Part shown: positions 1-4,666 of the stretch, one piece after another
How the letters are laid out: every line of letters starts with the position of its first letter
How positions within the stretch are numbered: position 1 is the first letter of the stretch
DNA from: Actinomycetota bacterium
GTDB lineage: Bacteria > Actinomycetota > Actinomycetes > S36-B12 > UBA5976
Assembly (NCBI GenBank): GCA_947447095.1
Contig: CANFIL010000093.1
Coordinates: 1 to 5,455 of the forward strand
Direction: 5' to 3'
DNA: 5,455 nucleotides
The notes under the pieces: model-generated
Database searches by the model: none
The model's input: only the letters and a program-made list of their open reading frames with translations
What the model was told of the DNA's origin: nothing
Position numbers and translations under genes: made by a program

Positions 1-219
1 AGCGGCGGTGGAGTTCAACGATTTATCCGAAAGTAGCCAGCCAGAGATGTCAACAGATCGAGTACTTCTATTTCCAACTTCAATCCAGTCGTTGCCATGG
101 CAATCAACTTCATTAATCACGATTGAGTTTGAAACCGCATGCGAAGGCAAAACTCCAGCGACAGAGGTGAAGGCAGCGCATCCGGCAACGACAGCTCCCA
201 CAAATCTCTGATTCACCAT
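1..219 (-). CDS. Secreted lamin-tail-domain protein, N-terminal fragment (cut by window edge)
   Basis: The ATG at 217-219 opens a frame of 73 codons that is still open at base 1, so the C-terminus lies outside the window. Residues 1-28 form a Sec-type signal peptide: basic start (MVNQR), hydrophobic core, and a likely cut after SHA. From about residue 33 the sequence IVINEVDCHGNDWIEV, followed by VDISGWLLSD at 56-65, matches the opening strands of a lamin tail domain (LTD), an immunoglobulin-like fold common in exported bacterial proteins, often next to nuclease, phosphatase or adhesion domains. The start is supported by a purine-rich Shine-Dalgarno (GGGAG) just upstream. The enzymatic partner domain, if any, cannot be seen. 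An open frame on the opposite strand here is a shadow. Secretion and LTD identity are fairly sure; the function is unknown. Confidence 0.85.
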   Translation of the reverse strand, partial: MVNQRFVGAVVAGCAAFTSVAGVLPSHAVSNSIVINEVDCHGNDWIEVGNRSTRSVDISGWLLSDKSLNSTAA

Positions 220-252
220 AATCTCCCTTGAGACGTTTGTGATGCCAGCCTA
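220..252 (-). promoter_or_regulatory. Putative -10 box and ribosome binding site of the lamin-tail gene
   Basis: Reading the minus strand, TAGGCT (247-252) fits a TANNNT -10 box, and GGGAG (224-228) sits four bases before the ATG as a Shine-Dalgarno. This would give a short leader of about 20 bases. No convincing -35 box was found, so the promoter part is tentative. Confidence 0.4.
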
Positions 253-276
253 ACCTGCGGGTACTCACGCCAGAAA

Positions 277-321
277 CAACAATGTGCGGTGGCGACTTGA
301 GGTCGCTACCGCACTTTGTTT
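277..321. terminator. Bidirectional intrinsic terminator downstream of the HisD-like gene
   Basis: The arms at 284-296 and 302-314 pair over 13 bp around a TTGAG loop. There is a single non-Watson-Crick position, which is a G-U wobble in plus-strand RNA and an A-C mismatch in minus-strand RNA. An A-rich run (about 274-282) on the left and a T-rich run (315-321) on the right give a U-rich tail in either direction. It lies ten bases after the stop codon of the minus-strand HisD-like gene, which it most likely terminates, and it insulates the lamin-tail gene. Confidence 0.85.
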
Positions 322-330
322 AGTACGAAT

Positions 331-1650
331 CTAGAGGCGTTCGATACGTAGATCTGCTGTGATCTTGTGCGCTTCCATCTTTTCGTATCCACCAATTGCT
401 GATACGTGAGGAGCCAACGACATAGTGGCTTCCTTCGTCGAACGTTGGTAAGTCAATGGCTTCAAGAAACGACCAACTGACATACCTGCGGAGTACTTTG
501 CGCCACCGCCGGTAGGAAGTACGTGGTTGGTTCCCGAGATGCCCTTGTCCGAGTATGCGACGGTTGACCATGGACCGATGAACAGCGAACCGTAATTAGT
601 GAGGCGCTCTTGGTAATAACTGTCATCCTTTGTGATTACCTCAAGATGCTCAGGTGCCAAGTAGTTCATGATTTCGATGGCATCATCTGGGGTGGCTGCA
701 ACGTACACAGTGCCGTAATCGCGCCACGCTGGTCCAGCAATGTACTCCGTCGACAATGTCTCGAGTTGACGTTCAACTTCCTTAATGACGGCTAGGCCGA
801 GTTCACGTGAAGTAGTTACCAGCGACGCAGGTGACTGCTTGCCGTGTTCTGCCTGACCTAAAAGGTCAGCGGCCACAATGATTGGATCTGCGGTTTCATC
901 TGCGATCACAGCGACTTCCGAAGGGCCTGCAAGAAGATCAATTCCCACACGACCGAAGAGCTGGCGCTTTGCTTCAGTTACGTAAGCATTACCCGCACCA
1001 ACAAGAATGTCGACTGGCTTTTCGCCAAGTAGTCCGAACGTCATAGCAGCAAGCGCCTGAACACCACCGACGATGAACGTACGGTCTACACCGGAAAGAA
1101 ACGCGGAGTAAAGGACGGCATCATTACCGGCAGTTGGCGACATAGGTGGCGTGCACGCCATGGCCATGGGAACACCGGCAACCTTTGCCACGCCAACGGT
1201 CATGAATGCACTAGCAAGAATTGGGAAGTTTCCAGCAGGCATGTAAGCGCCAACGCGTGAAATTGGAATGTACTTTTGGCCAGTGACTGTGCCCGGCGAA
1301 AGTTCGGCTTCGAAGTCCACGAGGTGCTTGCGCTGTTCTTTTGCAAACGCCTGAGTGCGAGCCGCACCAGTTTCCAAAGCCAAGCGAAGTTCTGGGCTCA
1401 AGTTATCGCCAGTCTTTGCTAGGTCGGCGGCGCTGAGTTCGAAGTCAGTTCCTTCCCACTTGTCCAAGTTGCGGGCGTACTTGATAACAGCATCAATGCC
1501 GTTCTTCTCAATGTCGAGAAGCATGGTTGAAACAGTTTCAATGACCTCGGGTAGGCGCTGGGCTGGAGGTGAATCCAACTCTGGTGCCTTCAAGGTTTCG
1601 AGATCGGCTGAGAGCGATAGGAACTTCTTATCGGCTTCGTTAATACGCAT
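331..1650 (-). CDS. Histidinol dehydrogenase-family NAD-dependent dehydrogenase, HpsN-like branch
   Basis: A complete 439-residue protein, the usual length for HisD. The family's zinc and catalytic residues are all present: Q266 and H269 (LLGQAEHG), the acid-base pair E334-H335 (APEHLEV), D368, H376 (GTNHVLPT), E423 and H428 (EAH). These line up with E. coli HisD Q259, H262, E326, H327, D360, H367, E414 and H419 at offsets of 7-9. Other segments look like sulfopropanediol dehydrogenase (HpsN) rather than biosynthetic HisD: ASAFMTVGVAKVAGV, AGPAWRDYG, TNYGSLFIGP, the SDKG before GTNH, and VGRFLKPLTYQRST. It is thus probably a cytosolic zinc- and NAD-dependent enzyme oxidising an alcohol through an aldehyde to an acid. 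No other his gene is nearby, and it is divergent from a TetR regulator. The substrate is an inference; genuine histidinol dehydrogenase is not excluded. The start is supported by a strong Shine-Dalgarno. Confidence 0.9.
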   Translation of the reverse strand: MRINEADKKFLSLSADLETLKAPELDSPPAQRLPEVIETVSTMLLDIEKNGIDAVIKYARNLDKWEGTDFELSAADLAKTGDNLSPELRLALETGAARTQAFAKEQRKHLVDFEAELSPGTVTGQKYIPISRVGAYMPAGNFPILASAFMTVGVAKVAGVPMAMACTPPMSPTAGNDAVLYSAFLSGVDRTFIVGGVQALAAMTFGLLGEKPVDILVGAGNAYVTEAKRQLFGRVGIDLLAGPSEVAVIADETADPIIVAADLLGQAEHGKQSPASLVTTSRELGLAVIKEVERQLETLSTEYIAGPAWRDYGTVYVAATPDDAIEIMNYLAPEHLEVITKDDSYYQERLTNYGSLFIGPWSTVAYSDKGISGTNHVLPTGGGAKYSAGMSVGRFLKPLTYQRSTKEATMSLAPHVSAIGGYEKMEAHKITADLRIERL

Positions 1651-1655
1651 AGGTT

Positions 1656-1660
1656 CTCCT
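1656..1660 (-). promoter_or_regulatory. Ribosome binding site of the HisD-like gene
   Basis: AGGAG on the minus strand, five bases before the ATG at 1648-1650. This strong Shine-Dalgarno fixes the start codon and shows that this mRNA has a leader, unlike the divergent regulator gene. Confidence 0.8.
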
Positions 1661-1787
1661 GAGGAATTACCGGTTTGTGGTTCTCACGTTTCCACACCTC
1701 GAGGCGCAATTCAATGGATATTGGATTTCTCTTGGTGACTCGCGACACATCCGCCTCTCCCGCCGTGCGACCGGACAGAAAGCGACC

Positions 1788-1793
1788 TAGCCT
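1788..1793 (+). promoter_or_regulatory. Putative -10 box for leaderless transcription of the tetR-type gene
   Basis: TAGCCT fits the actinobacterial TANNNT -10 consensus and ends exactly six bases before the GTG at 1800, the spacing expected if transcription begins at the first base of the start codon. There is no Shine-Dalgarno before the GTG. No clear -35 was found. Confidence 0.5.
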
Positions 1794-1799
1794 AAAGAT

Positions 1800-2357
1800 G
1801 TGAAACAGGCGATCAGAGACCAGCGTGAGCACGAGATTCTCGCTGCAGCACTGGCTGAACTGAACGTCAAGGAAGCCACCCAAATCTCGATGGCTAGCTT
1901 GGCCGCTCGCACGGGCCTCACCCGAACAGCCATCTACCAGTACTTTGCATCGGTTGATGACATCTTTGCCGAACTCGTCATTAATGACATGGCTGACCTT
2001 GTGAATACTCTTGAGGAGAACGTCGCGCAGTTCGATGAGCCCCTTGAACGCGTTCGCGCCTGGGTTCATAGTTCCCTAGAACACCTTTCCAGCGGAGAAC
2101 ATGCCGTCATTCGTCGGCTCAGTGAAATTAACTTGGCAAATGAAAAACGTGGAATTGTTCGCGCCTTGCACGGACAATTTATGGACTCACTCGTTGCGTC
2201 AGTCAACGACATGAATCTTGAGAATTCTCAGACAATTTGTGCGCACATCGCCGCCGTGGTGAACTCGGCCGCTAATCGAGTCGATCTTGGTTTCGATTTT
2301 GCATACGAGGCCCAGGCTGCCGAAAGTTTCGTTATGCACGCAATTCAGAAAAACTAG
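1800..2357 (+). CDS. TetR-family transcriptional regulator
   Basis: A 185-residue protein of normal TetR length, starting at GTG and the only plus-strand gene in the window. Residues 8-56 form the N-terminal DNA-binding domain. The helix-turn-helix reads ISMASLAARTGLTRTAIYQYF (about 29-49) and is followed by the typical short helix containing VDDIFAEL. The remainder is an all-helical ligand-binding and dimerisation domain with no recognisable ligand signature, as is usual. It is divergent from the HisD-like dehydrogenase, the classic layout of a local repressor that controls its neighbour and itself. The inducer would then be a substrate or product of that enzyme; this is inferred from position only. 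The GTG start has no Shine-Dalgarno but a well-placed -10 box, suggesting a leaderless mRNA. The stop codon abuts and overlaps by one base the terminator hairpin. Confidence 0.92.
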   Translation: MKQAIRDQREHEILAAALAELNVKEATQISMASLAARTGLTRTAIYQYFASVDDIFAELVINDMADLVNTLEENVAQFDEPLERVRAWVHSSLEHLSSGEHAVIRRLSEINLANEKRGIVRALHGQFMDSLVASVNDMNLENSQTICAHIAAVVNSAANRVDLGFDFAYEAQAAESFVMHAIQKN

Positions 2358-2400
2358 AACGGCAGCGCCACTCAGGTAGCACTGCCGTTCGAATTTTTTT
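2349..2400. terminator. Bidirectional intrinsic terminator between convergent genes
   Basis: The arms GAACGGCAG (2357-2365) and CTGCCGTTC (2382-2390) form a perfect 9-bp stem with a 16-base loop. A run of seven T (2394-2400) follows on the plus strand, and five A (2349-2353) precede it, giving a U-tract on the minus strand as well. It therefore serves both the TetR-type gene ending at 2357 and the secreted-protein gene ending at 2407. The last base of the TAG stop is the first base of the stem. Confidence 0.93.
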
Positions 2401-2406
2401 CTTAAC

Positions 2407-3126
2407 TTAACTTGCCCGCAAAGACCACATGTAACTTCCGGCTTCATAACTTGCGTTAGCCGCATTGCTAGCGACGATGTAGCACGTTCCTGCCTTCTTA
2501 AAAGTTACTGATTCTTTCGTGCCACTCTTTGCAACGGTACAAACAGTTGGAGTGACAGACGAGAATGCAATCGTCTGACCGCCCTTTGTTTTCAAAGTGC
2601 CTGTCAAAAGATCTACCTTCTTGCTCTTGCTTACTGAATAGCTACCAGGCGTCTTGCTCCACGAGGCAGTCGCGGGAATCTTCGTAAACACCAACGGCAA
2701 AACTGAAAGCATGCTCATGTCAGATGGATCTAAGTGATCTCGAACTGTGACCAACGCGCAAGCAGAGGTCATGCAGTCATAACCTGCAACATGGCGCAGA
2801 ACTTTGAATGGCTGTGAAGTACCTGGATCCGAAGCCCCTTGAGCTTGTTGAGCAGGATCAGCATTGAACCACAATGTTGATGCTGGGTTTTCTGAACGCG
2901 TCGTGCAATCTGTCTGGGGATTGAAGCTTTGTGACGCCGTGTTGGCACATTCCACAACATAAACACCTTTGTCTGATGGGATGCTTTGTCCGATTACACG
3001 GATTACCTGCCCGTCGTAAACAGCATTCGCTACGAAAGCAGAACTCGGTGTCGCTTGAGCACTTGGCGTTGACACGAATGCGCCAGCAACCACTGCGATA
3101 ACGATTGCGTACGTTTTCTTTCTCAT
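2407..3126 (-). CDS. Secreted neocarzinostatin-fold protein with C-terminal Ig-like domain
   Basis: A 239-residue exported protein. The signal peptide is residues 1-25 (MRKKT, then a hydrophobic core, cut after SAQA). Residues about 27-148 resemble the neocarzinostatin/macromomycin fold: a VIRVIG strand, GVYVVEC (C60), C74, then YDC and SAC (C118, C123) followed by ALVTVRDH and a LPLVF strand. The paired cysteines, 14 and 5 apart, parallel the 10 and 5 of neocarzinostatin. Residues about 170-239 form a second beta domain with VTPTVCTV and AGTCYIVASNAANASYEAG, like bacterial Ig-like repeats of exported proteins; C196 and C215 may pair. The start at 3126 is preferred over an in-frame ATG at 3150 because AAGGAG lies just before it and the signal peptide then starts properly. 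It follows the paralogous gene by 23 bases, probably in one operon. The ligand is unknown. Confidence 0.8.
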   Translation of the reverse strand: MRKKTYAIVIAVVAGAFVSTPSAQATPSSAFVANAVYDGQVIRVIGQSIPSDKGVYVVECANTASQSFNPQTDCTTRSENPASTLWFNADPAQQAQGASDPGTSQPFKVLRHVAGYDCMTSACALVTVRDHLDPSDMSMLSVLPLVFTKIPATASWSKTPGSYSVSKSKKVDLLTGTLKTKGGQTIAFSSVTPTVCTVAKSGTKESVTFKKAGTCYIVASNAANASYEAGSYMWSLRAS

Positions 3127-3130
3127 TGTT

Positions 3131-3136
3131 CTCCTT
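3131..3136 (-). promoter_or_regulatory. Ribosome binding site that decides the start of the 2407-3126 gene
   Basis: AAGGAG on the minus strand lies four bases before the ATG at 3124-3126. The alternative ATG at 3148-3150 overlaps the upstream stop (TAATG), has no comparable Shine-Dalgarno, and would add eight residues in front of the signal peptide, so the shorter form is preferred. Confidence 0.75.
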
Positions 3137-3149
3137 GGTTGTGAGGTCA

Positions 3150-3659
3150 TTACTTAAAAGTCACCGGCATAACGACGTCGGCGGCTCGATTCTTTGAGTT
3201 GTTGTGGTCAGCACGCGTAACAATCGCGCAGCGAACAATCTTGCAATCTGTTTTGTCAAACTCTTGAGCAACGGTTAACTTCACTGAGAACGTTCCATGC
3301 TTGCCATATGGTTTTGCAATTTTGGCTGCGGCCGCTTCGTACCAGGGAACATTGGAAGAAATCCACACTGAACCTGGAAGGTTTCCAGTGAGGTTGATTC
3401 CGCCGTAGCACTTGCTTGGCCGCACGCCTTTTGCAGGAACTTCGCAGAATGCCACGTAGATACCAATGTTGGTGTCATAGTTTCGTCCTGAGACAGTGAC
3501 CTTCTCGCCGCTTACAAGATTTTTTGCTTTTGACGACGTCAGAGTTTGTCCCTTAGCCCCGTGGACTGAAACCTTCGACGTGACGGCCTGCGCATTAGGT
3601 GACAACACATTGGTCAACATCACGGCTAGGACCGAGGTCAGGAAAAGAAGTTTGCGCAC
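3150..3659 (-). CDS. Small secreted neocarzinostatin-fold protein
   Basis: A 169-residue exported protein starting at GTG. The signal peptide is residues 1-25 (MRKLLF, hydrophobic core, cut after NAQA). The mature protein is one beta-rich domain: VTVSGRNYDTNIGIYVAFC, then C84, WISSNVPWY, YGKHGTFSVKLTV, TDCKIVRC, and AIVTRADH with a terminal VMPVTF strand. C72-C84 and C139-C144 mirror the two disulfides of neocarzinostatin (C37-C47 and C88-C93). Similar domains occur in actinobacterial secreted proteins, some attached to HtaA heme-binding domains (from memory). No enediyne synthesis gene is present, so an antibiotic-carrier role should not be assumed; ligand or surface binding is only an inference. 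The next gene is a diverged paralogue. An in-frame TAA sits four codons before the GTG, and with no good Shine-Dalgarno but a well-placed -10 box the mRNA is likely leaderless. Confidence 0.82.
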   Translation of the reverse strand: MRKLLFLTSVLAVMLTNVLSPNAQAVTSKVSVHGAKGQTLTSSKAKNLVSGEKVTVSGRNYDTNIGIYVAFCEVPAKGVRPSKCYGGINLTGNLPGSVWISSNVPWYEAAAAKIAKPYGKHGTFSVKLTVAQEFDKTDCKIVRCAIVTRADHNNSKNRAADVVMPVTFK

Positions 3660-3662
3660 ACC

Positions 3663-3717
3663 CTGACATTAGGCAAAAAGCCTTAGGTCAAACCTGACAC
3701 TGTGTCACCTTTGTCAG
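3663..3717. repeat. Cluster of TGACA half-sites, including a perfect 13-bp palindrome
   Basis: TGACAC-T-GTGTCA (3695-3707) is a perfect dyad. It is nested in a wider inverted repeat, CTGACA (3694-3699) with TGTCAG (3712-3717). A further CTGACA lies at 3663-3668, partly overlapping the predicted -10 box. That makes four TGACA half-sites in 55 bases between the lipoprotein gene and the operon start. The position suits an operator for the secreted-protein operon. The binding protein is unknown. Confidence 0.5.
3666..3671 (-). promoter_or_regulatory. Putative -10 box for leaderless transcription of the neocarzinostatin-fold operon
   Basis: On the minus strand TAATGT (TANNNT) ends six bases before the GTG start at 3659, placing the start site on the first base of the coding sequence. 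The best -35 candidate, TTGACC, is only 14 bp away; the position at a 17-bp spacer reads GGTTTG. The -35 is therefore weak or activator-dependent. Confidence 0.5.
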
Positions 3718-3742
3718 CAGGCACCAAGAGGTCCTGCACTAC

Positions 3743-4606
3743 CTACTTGACCGTAAATGCCTTTGAATCTTGCTGGTCAATACTTCCGTCTTGCGCGCTG
3801 TAATCAATGGCCGTAAAGACATAGTCGCCGGCTTTGAGCGTCCCGAGCTGCACCGACCAAGCAGAGCGAACCGGACACGCTTGGGCCGCAGTAGTGGAAC
3901 CAGTTTTGACCACTGATCCTGACTGAGTGAGAGTCCAAGCAACGCCTGCTTCAAACGTGCAGGCCGTTCCTGTGAAGGTCACGGGATTGCTCAACGGGCT
4001 GATAGGAGCATCTACCCAAATTGGCGCAACAACGTCAAACGTTGACTCACGCTCAAAAGTACCTGTCGCATCAACATGGCCTGCAAAGGATTCGAGCGGC
4101 ACGCCATCCGAAACGAAGCGCACAGTATGAATAGTTTTGTCATTGGCAGTCAAGGTCCATACCAATTGATCAATGGCGCGGATTTCAGCTTCAGCCCCAA
4201 CATTGAGGTGGGCAATGCTCAGATCAACAGTCGCAGTAGATCCAACTTGAGTTATTGAATTGATGGACGAATCATTCCCCCACACATTGATGTAATCCTG
4301 ATCCAGTGCCTTTGTACCTTGGGCTACAATGTACTTCAGCGACGCTAATCCGATTGAACTTCCCAATTCAACAGGGATCGTATGGAACTCCCGGTAGAGC
4401 CGCAGGCCCTGTGCCGTGTCGCCTACAAAATAGATAGCAGCTACCTTGACTTCGCTTGGGGATGTCGATGGAGTTGGACTAACTGACACTGACGACGAAG
4501 GTGTGGCGGAATTAGTCGGAGATTTACTTGCATCATTCGCTGGTGACCCACAAGCAGTTGTGACCAGTAGGGCCGCTGCGACGAAAGTGAATCTACCAAT
4601 TTTCAT
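3743..4606 (-). CDS. GerMN/Gmad2-domain lipoprotein
   Basis: A 287-residue envelope protein. Residues 1-19 are a lipoprotein signal (MKIGRF, hydrophobic core, LVTTAC) with C19 as the predicted lipidated cysteine; T at position -3 is a less usual lipobox residue. A Ser/Thr/Pro-rich linker spans 20-52. Residues about 54-180 match a GerMN domain, clearest at AAIYFVGDTAQGLRLYREFH, and about 192-287 match a Gmad2 Ig-like domain (VTFTGTACTFEAGVAWTL, then DYVFTAIDYSAQDGS). C216 and C234 could pair. These domains are named from spore germination but also occur in lipoproteins of non-spore-forming Actinobacteria, where the role is mostly undefined. It would sit on the outer face of the membrane. It lies 60 bases after the molybdoenzyme gene and has its own likely leaderless promoter. 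No clear terminator follows it. Domain calls are confident; the function is not known. Confidence 0.87.
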   Translation of the reverse strand: MKIGRFTFVAAALLVTTACGSPANDASKSPTNSATPSSSVSVSPTPSTSPSEVKVAAIYFVGDTAQGLRLYREFHTIPVELGSSIGLASLKYIVAQGTKALDQDYINVWGNDSSINSITQVGSTATVDLSIAHLNVGAEAEIRAIDQLVWTLTANDKTIHTVRFVSDGVPLESFAGHVDATGTFERESTFDVVAPIWVDAPISPLSNPVTFTGTACTFEAGVAWTLTQSGSVVKTGSTTAAQACPVRSAWSVQLGTLKAGDYVFTAIDYSAQDGSIDQQDSKAFTVK

Positions 4607-4612
4607 ACTTCG

Positions 4613-4618
4613 ACAGTA
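4613..4618 (-). promoter_or_regulatory. Putative -10 box for leaderless transcription of the lipoprotein gene
   Basis: On the minus strand TACTGT (TANNNT) ends six bases before the ATG at 4606. No Shine-Dalgarno lies between them. TTGCAT about 19 bp further upstream is a possible weak -35. The 60-base gap before the lipoprotein gene shows no hairpin terminator for the molybdoenzyme, so read-through from that gene is also possible. Confidence 0.5.
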
Positions 4619-4666
4619 CGCCTGTTTAACTGCAGAAATGCAACGTATTCAGAGTATGTGTGCGAC

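Larger units (their letters stand above)
1651..1799. promoter_or_regulatory. Divergent regulatory region between the HisD-like gene and tetR-type gene
   Basis: This 149-bp gap must hold both promoters. Candidate operators seen by eye are TGTGG-N11-CCACA (1676-1696), the 8-bp palindrome CCTCGAGG (1697-1704), and CAAT-GGAT-ATTG (1712-1723). GCGAC also occurs three times on the plus strand (1742, 1767, 1782), the last just upstream of the regulator's -10 box. A TetR-type protein normally binds such dyads in its own divergent promoter, but none of these is long enough to be certain. No clean -35/-10 pair for the HisD-like gene was found. Confidence 0.5.

Noticed and set aside
8..211. 67-codon open frame on the plus strand
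   Set aside because: It lies opposite the lamin-tail gene, which has a signal peptide, a Shine-Dalgarno and clear domain motifs; the plus frame has no recognisable features.
1355..1738. 127-codon plus-strand frame
   Set aside because: It is antisense to the HisD-like gene, whose family residues are fully accounted for, and has no start signal.
1590..2069. 159-codon minus-strand frame spanning the divergent region
   Set aside because: It overlaps the start of the HisD-like gene in another frame and is antisense to the TetR-type gene; composition is not protein-like and no motif is visible.
3127..3150. Longer N-terminus for the second secreted protein, from ATG 3150
   Set aside because: It would place eight polar residues before a well-formed signal peptide and lacks a Shine-Dalgarno, while the ATG at 3126 has AAGGAG. 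Translational coupling through TAATG remains possible but is less likely.
2407..3659. Enediyne antitumour antibiotic apoprotein genes
   Set aside because: The fold resembles neocarzinostatin, but no enediyne polyketide synthase or tailoring genes are in the window, and such domains occur widely outside enediyne producers.
3672..3684. AGGC-AAAAA-GCCT hairpin as a terminator or attenuator
   Set aside because: The stem is only four base pairs with no U-tract, and it sits between the likely -35 and -10 regions, so it is more likely chance.
3730..3745. AGGT...ACCT inverted repeat at the lipoprotein stop as a terminator
   Set aside because: Four-base arms, no run of T, and overlap with the stop codon give no real support.
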